A stretch of 64,000 nt of DNA from Ophiodon elongatus (lineage: Eukaryota; Chordata; Actinopteri; Perciformes; Hexagrammidae). The DNA lies in NCBI GenBank assembly GCA_016806645.1, contig JACSYO010000040.1, positions 988,501 through 1,052,500 of the forward strand, written 5' to 3'. Shown in pieces: positions 23,398 through 34,856 of this stretch. The stretch's first letter is position 1. Each line of letters starts with the position of its first letter. The notes beneath the pieces are model-generated. The model was given only the letters and a program-made list of their open reading frames with translations, had not been told where the DNA came from and made no database searches. The translations under genes and the position numbers were made by a program.

Positions 23398-23705
23398 ATA
23401 GTGCCTTCAAGTATTCAGACCCCTGCACTCTTTTCAAGTTGTGTTATGTTGCAGCCATTTAAATGAATGATTACCCTCATTAATCTACACTGAAAACACC
23501 ATCGAGACAAAGTCGTGATTTTTTTTATGCAAGTTTATTAAAAAACGAAAAACGTGAAATATCCCATTGATAGAAGTATACTTGGCTCAGGTGCCTCCCG
23601 TGTCTCTTGATCATCTTGAGACGTCTCCACCCCGTTGCTTGGAGTCCACCTGTGATCAATTCAAGTGACTGGGCGCGCTTCGGGAGAAGGCCTGTTTAAC
23701 AACTG
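23398..23705 (+). mobile_element. Tc1/mariner-type remnant (non-autonomous)
   Basis: Begins TAGTGCCTTCAAGTATTCAGACC and continues with GTTGCAGCC, AATCTACACTGAAAACACC, GACAAAGTCGTG and GCAAGTTTATTAAAAAACG. It then jumps to TCTTGATCATCTTGAGACGTC and GGAGTCCACCTGTGATCAATTCA. These are landmarks of fish Tc1-like elements. Most of the transposase gene is missing and what remains is non-coding. Left flanking TA is present; the right inverted repeat is not clear. Confidence 0.8.
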
Positions 23706-24017
23706 TCTCAGAGTTCAACATGAGTCATCGAAAAAAGTTTGAATGTTTTACTGGGAGAGAAAGAAGAACTCCAAATTGATTCCACTTTGACAGAAACATA
23801 ACACGACGGGGGGTCGATAGCAATACTTTCTAGTGCAGAGAACAGCGGCGCTCATCAGGTTCATCATGAAACACATTACAGAGCATTTAAAAAAGGATGA
23901 GCAAAGTTCGGTTGATGGTTTTTGTGGTTTTTCAGTTCCAATTCTGTTCTTAAACTGGAAGATGAAGCGAGGGTCGTGTCTAATGATGGATACGGTGGGT
24001 GACGTCATATTTGGTTT
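23706..24017. other. unassigned non-coding sequence
   Basis: Lies between two mobile-element remnants. It may belong to the degraded 5' part of the LINE that follows, but no reverse-transcriptase motif can be read. Confidence 0.35.
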
Positions 24018-24325
24018 GTAAATGGGGCCAAGTGCGTCTTTGCTCCTCGGCTCTGGAACAGTCTGTCGGGAGATCGTCAGACAGGACGAGTCTGCTTTTA
24101 AGATGCATCTCAAAGATCCACAGCTATTCTCCGGCTTTTCACTGTTTGTATCCAATTCCCTGGGTTTGAATTATGTTTAAACTTGTTTCTATTTTAATTA
24201 TTTAATCTATTTCCTCAACTACATCACATATGTCTCTATGCTTGTATGTGTAAGCATATATGCTTGTCTTTGTTGTGGACATTAGTTTGCCTTTTAAAGT
24301 GTGCTATAAATAAACTTGAATGCTG
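24018..24325 (+). mobile_element. LINE 3' end (degraded, L2/Rex-like)
   Basis: The stretch GCTCCTCGGCTCTGGAACAG, followed by GATCGTCAGACAGGACGAG and TTTTAAGATGCATCTCAAAG, resembles the C-terminal end of a non-LTR reverse-transcriptase frame in fish (Leu-Trp-Asn ... Phe-Lys ... Leu-Lys). After that come an AT-rich 3' UTR and a tail with GTGCTATAAATAAACTTGAA. Frameshifted and 5'-truncated, as usual for LINE copies. Confidence 0.55.
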
Positions 24326-25795
24326 TATGAACTCTTTAAATGTCTCTAAAAGCATAGAGATAAAAAGATAATATTAAGAAATGAATCACTTAAAAGTGCC
24401 CTGTAGACAATCTGACGCTTTAATTATTTTACAACTGGGTCCCCATTTGTTTGTATTCTGCACACACAGATGCAACCATAGTCCCTTTTCACAGCAGACA
24501 TTTTGACATGAAGGGTAAACACAGGAGTAATTTATGAAATTAATTATAGTCCTGTTCTATTTAGTGTAACATCATTCCAGTGAGCCAGCACGCACACCAC
24601 CAGGGCCCTGACCCCCCCGTACAGACCAATGTCATAATTAATGTTATTATTATCTCCGTCAGGTGAATCAATGCGATCGCTCGCGTCTGTGTGAGTGATG
24701 TAGTGAGTGAGTGTGCACCTCTGTGTCCGTCCACGGCTGATCTCACATTCTGCTGCAGCAAACTGCAAACTAATTTGGGTGGTCAGTTATGGCTGCACGC
24801 TCAAAGGCCCTTAATGGTTTGCGGTGATTCACACTTTTTATAGCCTGAGCTGACTCCTTACTCACTAATCTTAACCGGCCCCTGGCTGGTAGGGGCCGGT
24901 AGTAAATAACACAGCCGAGTGCTCGTGCTTTGGACGGTGTGTTTGGCTAACAGCTAACGGAGCTGCACACACACACCTGACTGCGTCGTCACGGACACAG
25001 TTATTCTGTGCCCTTTTTATTTTTCGAGCATCGACCTCACATTTACATGCACATCGTCGGAAAATAAACAGACTTGAAGCCAGAATAAACGCTTCAAGTC
25101 ACGGTTACACCCGTCAGACGGAGCTGAGACACGCACTGCTGCGCAGAGCCGGTGCAGACATCTGCATGAATTAAAATGTGAGTATGTATCTGTTGTGTGA
25201 GACGTGCAGAGTGGAGAGAAAAGGTCTGATATACTCACAGTCTAGATATGGGTGGGAGGGCGGGGGGGGTCGTTGCAGACATTGGCGGAGATCTGGACTC
25301 TCCTGAGTGCACCTTTTTATTAGTTACCATCCCACTCATCTTCAGGTGGTGAAAACGTGCCCAGAAATGTAAGACTGTGTCAGCAAAGGTAGTAAAAGAG
25401 AAGACTTCTATCAAGTAAAGATGCATTTAAGGTTCATTTTTGTAATCTCAAAAGTTTTGTTCATAATAATTACAGTTGTTTATGAAGATAAACCTGATAA
25501 ATTGAAATACGTTTGTTTACTTTTTGGTTATTACACACTGTTTTAAGCTATTATAACATGTAATAATGACAAATACTTGCCAGATTTTGAAAGTTTAATG
25601 TCTCCTGAAAAAAAGAGCAAAGAAATTTACAAAAAGGACTTTTTCTGTCACTTTTATTGACAGAAAAAGACAAAAAGGACCAGGCGGACTGTTAACATTA
25701 AAATACTAAAAGGGTTAAAGAACGCAGGATTTAAACTTTAGACTGCGTAAAGTATTTTGCATTTTGTTTAAAAACAACCTGGGGGATGAATTCGG
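24326..25795. other. single-copy non-coding sequence
   Basis: Contains a short G-rich run at 25255-25270 and an imperfect inverted pair around 25620-25680: CAAAAAGGACTTTTTCTGTC, then TTGACAGAAAAAGACAAAAAGGACC. No gene is recognised. Confidence 0.4.
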
Positions 25796-26225
25796 ACGAT
25801 GTGTATTTTTCTCTGAACCTGAATAAGTTGCCTTGCAGTTGCCTCCCATCTCCTTCAGCCAATCGCTCTGATGGCCTTCGCTGCCTGATTGGTATTCACC
25901 GGCGGTGCAGTCGGTAGCTCTCATTTCGTGTAAGTTCTGCTCTGCACCCCCTGATTCAAATGACTTTCAATCTCTTTGTTCTGGGCAGCGGTCCAGGCCA
26001 GAGGGCCGGAGAATGATGCATTGAGGTGGTTTATTAACGCGATCTGCTGCACAACCACCAACGACGACGTTAATATTTCTGCCCCGAGCCGATCGGCCAG
26101 AAGCACGAGATCGGCCCGAGGTATCGCTTCTGTCAAACCACGCTGGTTCCGCCACTAAAGCTGTGCTCGCCGGCCCCCAAATCACCTCCCGAGACTTCTC
26201 TCTCGGCCATATTTCCAACTAACTG
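25796..26225. promoter_or_regulatory. candidate conserved non-coding block
   Basis: Repeat-free and GC-balanced, with CAGCCAATCGCTC (CCAAT), CTGATTGGTATTCACC, GAATGATGCATTGAGG, TTTATTAACGCGATC and GTTAATATTTC. Open on both strands only for short stretches. Could be an enhancer or a CpG-rich element. Confidence 0.22.
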
Positions 26226-26700
26226 TGATGGAAAGTCACTAATTGAAGCGTCTTTTTGACGTCTAACAGATGACGGACGCTACGAGGAGGCTCGCACGTC
26301 TAAAAGGTCACATGTTAGCAGGTCCGATCGTCGGGAGGAGGCTCGTGTTTGAACCGTTGTTTGATAGAGCGGATTAAGTTTTACATAAAACTGATGCCTC
26401 GTGCAGCCGGACAGGATGTAACAACAATCCCCTGCTTGTTAAGTGGTGTTACAGAGCAAACATAACAAGCAGCCGACGTTCTGAAGTCAGGGAAACTCTA
26501 ATGAATGCAGAAACCCTGTGTTTACTAATATCGCTGAAGAAAAACCCTGTTAATGGCAGGAGAGTTAATATTTTATGTTTTTTGGTGGAAGAGCCCAAAG
26601 AACAAGCACAGGTGTCGATATGTTCACTGTCAGAAATTGCAAAATACCTATTTATACTTATACAACTAGATCAGATGAAAAATATTGATCGGACATGGAC
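26226..26700. other. single-copy non-coding sequence
   Basis: No recognised feature. Confidence 0.4.
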
Positions 26701-26707
26701 CGATCCA

Positions 26708-26860
26708 GTTATTCTGAAGTCAAGTCAATTATATTTATATGGCCCCGAAATCACAAATTTGGCTCAAAGGAATTTACAATCTGTACAATGTATGATGTTC
26801 TTTCTTCCTTGACCATCGATTCAAATAAAGAAAAACTGCACAAAAAAAGCTCTTTGTCAA
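26708..26860 (+). mobile_element. family S retroelement tail (AATTATATTTATATGGCCC)
   Basis: AAGTCAAGTCAATTATATTTATATGGCCC, ATCACAAATTTGGCTCAAAGG, TTTACAATCTGTACAATGTATGA and AAAGAAAAACTGCAC are landmarks of a very common percomorph repeat, probably a SINE or LINE 3' tail. A second copy interrupts another repeat at 29.08-29.21 kb. Confidence 0.7.
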
Positions 26861-27155
26861 AGCAACAGAGGAGGCGTCTCTCTTCAAGGACAAACAGCCA
26901 TGCAGTAGATGTGTGTACAAAGTATTCTAAAAAGTATTATTATACAAAATAATTAAGTAAAATAGAGAGCAAACACGTAAAGTATATGGATTGGTGAAGA
27001 CATTATCTTTTGCCATTGTACATTTATAGGACCTGGGACATAAAAACCTCGACAGAAGACAGTAGCCGTGTTTCCATTCACATATTTTTAATGCCTATTT
27101 TAATGTATTGCATTAAAAAAGCTGTATGGAAACAGCAGAACTCTGTAAAACTTCC
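26861..27155. other. unassigned non-coding sequence
   Basis: AT-rich; no recognised feature. Confidence 0.35.
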
Positions 27156-27320
27156 TCAATTAGGGGGAAAAAGGTTTTCCCGCTCCCCTGAGGCTGCTCC
27201 CGAGGGGATCCACAGTTGGATCGGTTTGCTCCTGCTCGACATCAGGAGGCACGAGGAGGTGGTTAACAGCAGCCGCGGAGGCCATTAGCGGGCTGTAGAT
27301 GTTCAATTAGCGGCGAGATT
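27156..27320. promoter_or_regulatory. candidate conserved non-coding element
   Basis: CCTCAATTAGGGGG, GGTGGTTAACAG, GCGGAGGCCATTAGCGGGC and GTTCAATTAGCGGCG: three homeodomain-like cores in about 160 bp of repeat-free sequence. Confidence 0.22.
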
Positions 27321-27606
27321 CACACAGGTGGTGTTGATCACGATGTCCAAGGTGGAACAAGGTCCGGGGCATCTGTCGACTCCGGCAGCCGCTGCCAGCG
27401 AACGCCCACGCGTGGAACATCTGTTCATCACGCAGCTGGAAATGAGCTCCAAATGAACAATATCTCCTTCCCACTTAACAGGAAGTGCGAGCACGCATGG
27501 CTCCAATCACTGTGACTCAATGTTTTATCATCTGCCATGTTTCTCTTCTTCAGCTCCACATCTGCCTGCCATGATCACCAGAATGAAGGCGCCAACAGGC
27601 AGAGCA

Positions 27607-27636
27607 AACCCCCCCCCCCTCCCCCCCTCCCCCCAT
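27607..27636. repeat. C-run, potential i-motif (G4 on minus strand)
   Basis: Nine Cs, T, seven Cs, T, then six more Cs and a T, so the minus strand has four or more adjacent G-tracts. It lies about 110 bp from a G-rich run of complementary composition. Confidence 0.8.
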
Positions 27637-27745
27637 AGAACTGGGCTAGAGTACAGTATGTGGCTGCGAGTGCGATCCTCAGCGGAGGAAACCTAGATAC
27701 ACCAGTGATAACCTGTATATCAAGCTCTCAATCTGCCACGCGCTG

Positions 27746-27797
27746 AGGGGGAGGGGGGAGGGGGAGAGGGGGAGGCATGGAGGGAGGGGGGGGGGAA
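27746..27797. repeat. G-rich purine tract, potential G-quadruplex or H-DNA
   Basis: GAGGGGGAGGGGGGAGGGGG, then GAGAGGGGGAGG and, after CATGGAGGGA, a run of ten Gs. Purine-only for most of its length. Confidence 0.8.
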
Positions 27798-28429
27798 TAA
27801 ATAGCCTTCATCTTGGTGAAAGTGTGCTCTCCTCCGTCTGCAAAGTGGTAAATCTTGCCCATTGTGAAAGTGGGACACGCCGGAGCGCTGAGGGGTAGAA
27901 AAAAAAGAGAACGACGACGACAAGGGCACTGGAGCAGGACCACGGCGAGGAAGGAGAGAGGAGAGAGGTTCCCTACGTTTCACTTACATTATCTGCACAT
28001 TCTCCCCCATGGGGCCCTCCCGCATCGGACGACCTCCCCCCCACCCACCCCCCCTCGCGATGCCACGCTGAGATTACATGTTGACAAAGCAATCAATGAG
28101 AACCGGCCCCGAGTCTGCAAATGTCATTTTTGTCCTCTCCGAGTTTTTTTCTCCTCCTAACGCGCCCCTCATCCTGAAGAGGAGTCGGGTCATCCGGACC
28201 GATTTCAGAAGTGTCCCGTAATTATAGACCTGTCAGTACTGATTTTCATCAACAACTGTGCATGTGATGATCCGGCAGGAATGTTAATGAGTCCTCGATT
28301 GGAGTTAATCAGCTGCAGGCGCCTCAGCGGCCGCCTCAGCATTCCCCCTGACGGCCCTCTACGCACGGCTGTCAGACGTAAACTCCGGGCGCGGCGCGCT
28401 TCGTGACACAACACGACTTTCCCGCTCCG
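27798..28429. other. GC-rich single-copy sequence
   Basis: Includes another C-run at 28027-28052. Overlapping open frames on both strands reflect GC richness. No domain is recognised. Confidence 0.4.
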
Positions 28430-28700
28430 CCCTGCCCCTGGGTTTCATAAAAGAAAGTGCTTCCGCAGCGAAAATCTTTTATTTTCTAGTCAAAGTTTAT
28501 GTCCACTCGCTTCGCTACTCTTGACTCTCCGTACAATCCCTTCACTTAATTAGGGGAGCTATTTCTTCTTCAGACAGGCCTCCCAGAGGGTCACGGATTC
28601 AAAGAAATTTTCCAGCTAATGGGAGCTGGTGAGCACTTTGTTCATTTTAATGCGCCTCGGCTGGGAAATGTTTTGACACTTTGTGGAGGGGGCTCTCTGA
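28430..28700. promoter_or_regulatory. candidate conserved non-coding element
   Basis: TTTTATTTTCTAGTCAAAG, CACTTAATTAGGGGAGC, TCCAGCTAATGGGAGC and TTTTAATGCGCC in repeat-free sequence. Enhancer-like by composition only. Confidence 0.22.
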
Positions 28701-28823
28701 CAGAAAGGTCTGGGAATGTGAAGAGTCCACGGCACAGCGTGGCAGAGCAGCCGGAACAGGCAACCTTAAAAGTCACTCCTTTTCAAGAGGACTGTATTTT
28801 ACCGTAATTAATTATGTGTCTCA

Positions 28824-28826
<3 letters not shown>

Positions 28827-28862
<36 letters not shown>
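28827..28862. repeat. (GT)n microsatellite
   Basis: About 18 uninterrupted GT dinucleotides. Confidence 0.97.
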
Positions 28863-29032
28863 GAAGCTCAGCTGCAAATGTCACGGGATTACTGCGTCGG
28901 AGACGTATGACCGATCCTCAGGAGACGCTGCAAAGGTGACGGGGAGTTTAGTCGCTCCGTAACTCCTCTCTGTTCTTCTCCTCCTCTCCTGCATTGATTC
29001 ATTAACCCTCAGAATAATATACCGAAGCACAG

Positions 29033-29330
29033 TGGTGGAAAGTAGCTCAATATATTTAATAAAGTACCCGAGTCAGGACATTTTTATTTATATAACCCAA
29101 AATCACTAATTTCCCTCGAAGGGCTTTACAATCTTCACAACATATGACACCTTCTCTCCCTGGATGCTGTAAAAGTAAACATCATTACATGAGGAAACAG
29201 AACGACCATATTGGGTAAATAAAGTACTTTAATACAGTTCTGAGGTATTTGTACTGGAGTAATTCATAACAAAATATTTCCACACGATCACTACACGTCA
29301 GAGTGAAATATTTGAACCTTTACATCGACA
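29033..29330 (+). mobile_element. TACTTAAGTAC-type repeat interrupted by a family S insertion
   Basis: The outer element begins AGTGGTGGAAAGTAGCTCAA and resumes with CAGTTCTGAGGTATTTGTACTGG. Between them (about 29083-29212) sits a family S piece (TTTATTTATATAACCC, GGGCTTTACAATCTTCAC). AATAAAGTAC occurs on both sides (about 29059 and 29218) and may be the target-site duplication. The outer family is the one at 15.16 kb. Confidence 0.6.
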
Positions 29331-29339
29331 CATTCTCTC

Positions 29340-29640
29340 TCCCAACTCGTGTCACGTGCATAAGGTGTCTTTTCAAAATAAACTTCTAGCATCAGTTTAC
29401 TTTGTTTTGAGGTTCAGGACCAGATTGTGGTTTGGTTTAAAATGCGTATGTTTCTTACATGAAATAAATAAAAGTAAAGCAAAATAAGCTGACTCGGTTT
29501 CTCACGTGGCGTGAACGCGCGGTCTCCTTGGCGACGGTCCGAGTTTATTCAACCCGTCCGTCTCTCACCATCTACGGCGGCTTCAGAGCGACCTCTTACC
29601 GAGCGGTGGGTTGGGAGTGAAGACGTAACGTCTACGTCCA
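29340..29640 (+). mobile_element. family Y copy with a single CTTTTCAAAATAAACTT unit
   Basis: GTGCATAAGGTGTCTTTTCAAAATAAACTTC is one copy of the unit that is tandemly amplified at 43.9-44.5 kb. It is followed by the family Y right part (CGCGGTCTCCTTGGCGACGGTCC, TTATTCAACCCGTCC). The copy shows the unamplified arrangement. Confidence 0.6.
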
Positions 29641-29889
29641 TAAAAGCTCTGCTTACCTGTTACTTTGAAGCCCTGTAATGAACATATGGAGTATTTTTGC
29701 ATTGTTAGACATTAAATTCAACTCTTGACTGTATAAAAAATATTTAGCATCACGTCTCCGAATGGTGACAACCTACTAAAATTATTTAACTGTGTAAAAC
29801 ATAATAATTACACATTGTCACCTTGAGTTGATACGTCGAAGTCGAAGCTTACTTTTGTTACGTCCAGCCGGAGCGGAGCCCCGTTATCC
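29641..29889. other. unassigned non-coding sequence
   Basis: No recognised feature. Confidence 0.35.
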
Positions 29890-30297
29890 TCCATGAAGAG
29901 TCTTTGTGATGAACGTCAGTCCAACTCCTCTCTCTTTTAGCTCCGCTTTTGGTCTCCACCCACTCCCGAGGGAAATATCGGTCTCTTCGGCTGCTAAACG
30001 CTCCACTATTCACCAGCGAGTCTCTAACCGAGTCCGTCTGATGCCTGCCGCTGAGCAGGTGGAGTACAGGGGTGTTTCCTCTGAAAGCAGCTGCTGGTGC
30101 TGAGGGCAGCGAGGGGGAACCGGAGCAGAGAAGCTACGGGCCGAAAGACGGAAATAATGAGCTGAAAGACTCGACGCAGCTGAAGTTGGGTGATTATCCC
30201 GATTATTGCCTTTGTCACTGTGATCGACCCCCTTCACATTACGCATAATCTTTGAATCTATCATGAAAATATCGATTAGTGCAGCTTTAAGCAAGAA
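29890..30297 (+). mobile_element. family X repeat, longest copy
   Basis: Landmarks are TTTAGCTCCGCTTTTGGTCTCC, GGCTGCTAAACGCTCCACTA, TTCACCAGCGAGTCTCTAACC, TGCCGCTGAGCAGGTGGAG and, at the end, GATTAGTGCAGCTTTAAGC. I recognise this as a common fish repeat, probably a non-autonomous DNA transposon. A fragment of its head lies at 17.0 kb. No coding capacity. Confidence 0.65.
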
Positions 30298-30920
30298 TTT
30301 TACAGATTTACCAGCAGCGTAGGATTCTACATCGTGTTATTTATATTCTGCTCGATCGTATCCTACTATCTTTGCATTAAATCAACCTGATCTCAGGGGG
30401 GACCTCTTCCAGAGTGCCGGTGTGATCACGGTGTAAAACTCAGGGACTATTTAACCCCTCGCGACCTGCATATCTGCTCCAGTCACCACAACCTCGCCTC
30501 CCTCTCGGCTGTACGCTCCCCCTCATCAGCGCTTGTCAGACATAAACAAAGTTTGTGGCATTTAAAGAAGAAGCATCACGGAGTCACAAATCACCTCGCC
30601 AGCGTTTGACATTAATCAGTGAAGCAGTTTAATCACCTTTTGGAAGCTCAAATATACTCCTTGTCTAATCATAAAGCCCCTCCCCACAACAAAAAAAACT
30701 CTCTTGGTTGTAGAAATTCCTTTGAAAACCGTAACTCGGTTTAATCATCAGGCTCAGCCGTTGTTCCACTAATGACTAGCACAGTGTGTGTTTGACGCGG
30801 CGGCACCGGATCGGCAGCAGCTGACTGCACACGGAGCCCCGATGCCAGCGGTACTGACAGTGAATTCTAAGTAGGACACCGCGGCTGTAAGAACAAGCTC
30901 CTGAAAGCTAGTGGAGCTTT
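30298..30920. other. single-copy non-coding sequence
   Basis: No recognised feature. Confidence 0.4.
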
Positions 30921-30921
30921 T

Positions 30922-30966
30922 TCTGTGTGTGTGTGTGCGTGTGTGTGTGTGTGTGTGCGTGTGTGG
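30922..30966. repeat. (GT)n microsatellite with GC steps
   Basis: TGTG repeats interrupted by GCGT at two places. It faces the (CA)n array at 31085. Confidence 0.95.
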
Positions 30967-31084
30967 TTTAACTTCTTCTACCAGCTCAAAGCGGGGATGA
31001 AGTGAGGGCAAGCAATGAATCACAATCCACAATTTGTCCTTCACCTAATTTCTCACCACCACTGAGGTGATTTAACCTGTTGCG

Positions 31085-31102
31085 CACACACACACACACA
31101 CA

Positions 31103-31180
<78 letters not shown>
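31085..31180. repeat. (CA)n microsatellite with a CGCA block
   Basis: About 96 bases of CA dinucleotides with an internal (CGCA)n block near 31104-31122. Together with 30922-30966 it makes an inverted repeat around a spacer of about 120 bases. Confidence 0.97.
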
Positions 31181-31181
<1 letters not shown>

Positions 31182-32948
31182 CCCCTCAAGGAAAAGGTGT
31201 GCGTGCTGCATTTTTCTGCTGCAGGTTTCTCTATAAGTAAAGGTTACTAAAGAAAACATCTATAGGCGTCTAGCAAAGTGGATATTTTTGCTTAAACTTT
31301 TATATATTTAGAGTTATTGGGGCGGAGTCAGAAATGTTAGCAATTAATATACATTATTCAAGCTGATTTAAGGCCTTAATCGTAAGTGTCCACTATGAGT
31401 GGCACACATTTGAGCATTCTAAGCCTGGTGATTTGATGTTTTCTTCCCAAAATGCACCTGCAATGTAAAGTTGTTATGTACACAGTCTTGTATCTTCAAC
31501 CTTTTATCAAAGAATCCGATTTTTTCTTTCATGTACTGAGGATTGAGCGGTTCTGCTACGACTGTGAATAACATGACATTGAAGTGACATGTGGAGGAAT
31601 TTTACATCAACGAGGCTCCAGAAAGCTCCTCCGTAGTGAGGCTCTACGCTTTGATTCATCACGCTGTATTCTGATTGGTTGGTTTGTAGACGTGGGAGCG
31701 TAGCAACAGTCACATTGAGGGAATTTGGTAAATCTATGACATTGTCAACATTTCCCACCAAATTGCTGCGTATATTCGGAAAACCCCATTAAAACAGGTT
31801 CTATTTTGTTTCTGGTGTGTCACGTTCCACAGAAGACAGGGTTAGTAAACAGTATAAAATATTACCATGGTTACTATCCGTTCTTTATCTTACCGATAAA
31901 TACTATTGCAGAGTAATTTCTCCCGGGAATGAAAGTCACCGTTACCACTGGAGACAGAAGCCTGATGTCAGCGGGGGTAAGTGGGTATTTCGTCCAGTGG
32001 AATGAGGGCTTTAGAGTCTTTAAAGCTCTATGTCTCACAATATTAAAACATTAATAATAGATTTCAACACATTTCTCAAGATAAACTTTTGACTGAAAAC
32101 GGCCCAAAAACACTCTTTACTTTGAAGTTAAAGGTCACTAAAAGGCAGAGTGTGTGTGACCTTTAAGTTCAACGTGAAGTGTCTTTCTTTGGTTAAAGAA
32201 AACAGACTAACTTTACCATGATGCATGTTTTGTTCTTGAAGCAAATCAAAAATTAACGCTGTTTTAATACAAATGAAAAGTCAACATAGTAGAGATTTTG
32301 GTGTAATTTATCCCAAATGAAAAAATGGAAGGATGAATTTTAACCACAATTTTTTTTTTTGTGCAGAATGAAACAACTGTTGCTAGATTTTGGGACAACA
32401 AACTCCATGTACCTATATATCTTTATACATATATATAATTATTATTTTATTTTTTTGTTCTCCTACTTTTTTTCTTGTTCTTGTTGTTTATTTTCAAAGC
32501 CAGAAAATCTCCATAGCCGGGGAAGATAATCTGTGAATCACAAATCAACATTTGGAGCATCTTCATATCCATATATTATGATGGTTTTATCAAATGAGGT
32601 GAAGAAGCTACTTTCCCCCTCGGCGATACGGCCGCTCTCCGTCCCGGGAGGCGCGGGCCGGTCTGGCCTGTGAGTATAAGTACGTACACGTAGAAAAAGA
32701 GTGTGGCTTTATCATAATTTCCCACATTTGCACTTCCTCTGGCTGAAGGCTCCGTCAGTCGGCAGCTGTCCCTTTCAGCCGCAGACATAATCATCCCCGG
32801 CAGAATTTGAGGCCTCAATCAAAGAGCGGCGTGCGCGACGTGCGCCGTCAGAGGAGCACTATACACGAGACAGATCTACATGAAACACCTGGGGACAGTC
32901 ATTACGGACCCCGCAGCCTATCAGACGCCCAATCCCAGAAATACCCCC
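31181..32948. other. single-copy non-coding sequence
   Basis: AT-rich, with a poly(T) run near 32350 and TA-rich sequence near 32415-32435. No gene or repeat is recognised. Confidence 0.4.
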
Positions 32949-32982
32949 GAGAGGAGGAAGAGGAGGAAGAGGAGGAGAGAGT
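32949..32982. repeat. (GGA)n-like purine tract
   Basis: About 34 bases of GAGGAGGAAGAGGAG type. Confidence 0.85.
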
Positions 32983-33275
32983 CGTCCCGACGAGGCTCCG
33001 CTGAGGCTGCAGAAGCAGGAAGGAGGGACGCTGGCAGACGGGGATGATTGATGATTTCTGGATGGGTGTTGTTGTCAGATGTTGAATTTTTTGCGGGATG
33101 AGACAGCGTGTCCACTTTGTTCACAACTAAATAACATTTTTTACAAGGGAACTCCACATATTTCTCAAATAAAACTGTTTACATGTGTACATATGTGCAT
33201 CATGTGGAAGAAAAAGTAGCTTTTTGTGGCCTTAAACCTGCATTCTTTCTCCTTTTGTTGCAAAAAGAAGTCAGA

Positions 33276-33601
33276 TTGTATAGAAGTCAAAGCTTCATTA
33301 AAGCTGCATTCTCTCTCCTGACCACCAGGGGGCGACTCCTCTGGTTGTATAGAAGTCAAAGCTTCATGTGTTAAAGCTGCATTCTCTCTCCTGACCACCA
33401 GGGGGCGACTCCTCTGGTTGTATAGAAGTCTATAGAAAATGACTCTACTTCTCTCTTGATTTATTCCCTCAGTAAACATTGTAAACATGAGTTTATGTCT
33501 CAATCTCTAGTTTCAAGTCTTCTTCAATACAGCATGATGTTCATTTAGTAAATTATGGTCCATTTAGAGTCAAACAGACCATAAAGCAGGGGACGCTTCG
33601 G
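33276..33601 (-). mobile_element. motif-repeat locus C
   Basis: Two CCACCAGGGGG cores, at 33322 and 33395 (73 bp apart), pointing right. They are followed by the repeat middle (TCTTGATTTATTCCCTCAG, GTTCATTTAGTAAATTATGG) to GCAGGGGACGC, where the copy is cut off. Both ends of the full element are missing; family Y sequence follows directly. Confidence 0.8.
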
Positions 33602-33950
33602 AGCTAACGTATCCTCACAATGGTTTATATTATATCCTACAAAAAGTTACTCCTAATCCTAAAATAAAGTTTCAAAACAACTCAGTTACTTTTAGGCAAC
33701 AAACCTACTTATTTTAACACAAACAACAATATTTTTCTAAACCTAACTAAGTAGTTTAGTTTCCTAAACCCTAACTGAGTTTCCAGTGACGGCAGAATTT
33801 ATTTTGAAAAGATCATTTGAATGTAACGAGCAGAAACTGACACGCGTTGCTGGTTTTAAGAAGAAAACACATGTAAAATGAGAAATATTTGTATATTTGT
33901 ACGATATCATTCGAACCGTTGATACTTTGACTGCAATGCTAAATTTGGAG
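33602..33950 (-). mobile_element. family Y copy (left portion)
   Basis: Aligns by eye with 37745-37945. Both have TTTTCCTAAACCTA or TTTTTCTAAACCTAA, then AACTGA(C/T)ACG(C/T)GTTGCTGG, AGGAAAACACA or AGAAAACACA, and GATATCAT(T/A)CGAACCGTT. Read in the opposite direction the TTATTTTGAAAAGA step matches the CTTTTCAAAATAAA unit. Confidence 0.6.
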
Positions 33951-34678
33951 CTCTTATAATTCTTCTGTATGCACTTCTTAAAAACAATAATATTTCTGAC
34001 ATATTCCTAAAGTAACTTTAATATTTTCTGTCATTTTATCCGACTTTGTATTACTTTGAAATACGTCCTCTTGCAGTTGCATGTCTTACATGATACCGTG
34101 TGAGATGTTAAAGGACTGTCAGTCTGAAGCTCCTCTGGATAATGGGCGAGAGCTTTGTTTGCAGCTGAAGCTCAGAAAAAGATTAAAGACATCTGCCGAC
34201 AGAACTTTTTTTTTTTTTTTGAGTAGTTTCTGAAGGCCAATGCAGCCACATTGAGTTTCTTATTCGGGTCAAAATGCAACAAATGTTGTCAAATTTATTT
34301 AAGCTCTCGATCTCACTTTGAAATCGCTCCAAAAGAAGGTTTTGAAGAGCGCGTCCTGCCGTTCCATCTTCAACCGCTGCATCGTGTGCCGACGATCCCC
34401 CGCGAGGCCTCACAGTGCTGATAAAGTTGTTAGTGTCCCCGCAGCCGGGGAGAGCCGACAGAAGGAAGTTGTTTTTTCCACCTGACAGTCACCTGAAAGA
34501 GTGTGTATCCTGATAAGGACGGAGGTGAGGCTGAGTTACGGAGGCGGGGTTAAGTAGAAATAAGATGGTTCCCTTCTAGTCGGAAATCAAAGCCGGGAAA
34601 CACAGTCTGACTTTCAATTAACATCCCGGCCGCCCGACCCATCACTCCACATTTGCATCACGGTGTTCACCTCGCCGA
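33951..34678. other. single-copy non-coding sequence
   Basis: Includes a poly(T) run at 34207-34220. No gene is recognised. Confidence 0.4.

Positions 34679-34737
<59 letters not shown>
34679..34737. repeat. (CA)n microsatellite
   Basis: About 29 uninterrupted CA dinucleotides. Confidence 0.97.
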
Positions 34738-34739
<2 letters not shown>

Positions 34740-34856
34740 TGTTTACAAGGAAGGAAATTGGCAACTGAAGTGTGACTTGACTTTGTGGAGGACATCCTGT
34801 TGGGGAAATGATCAGGCTGCCGTATCAGCCATCACTCCAAAAACAACACACACACC

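Noticed and set aside
23398..24325. One continuous autonomous transposon
   Set aside because: The Tc1-like and LINE-like landmarks belong to different classes and are separated by 300 bases of unassigned sequence.
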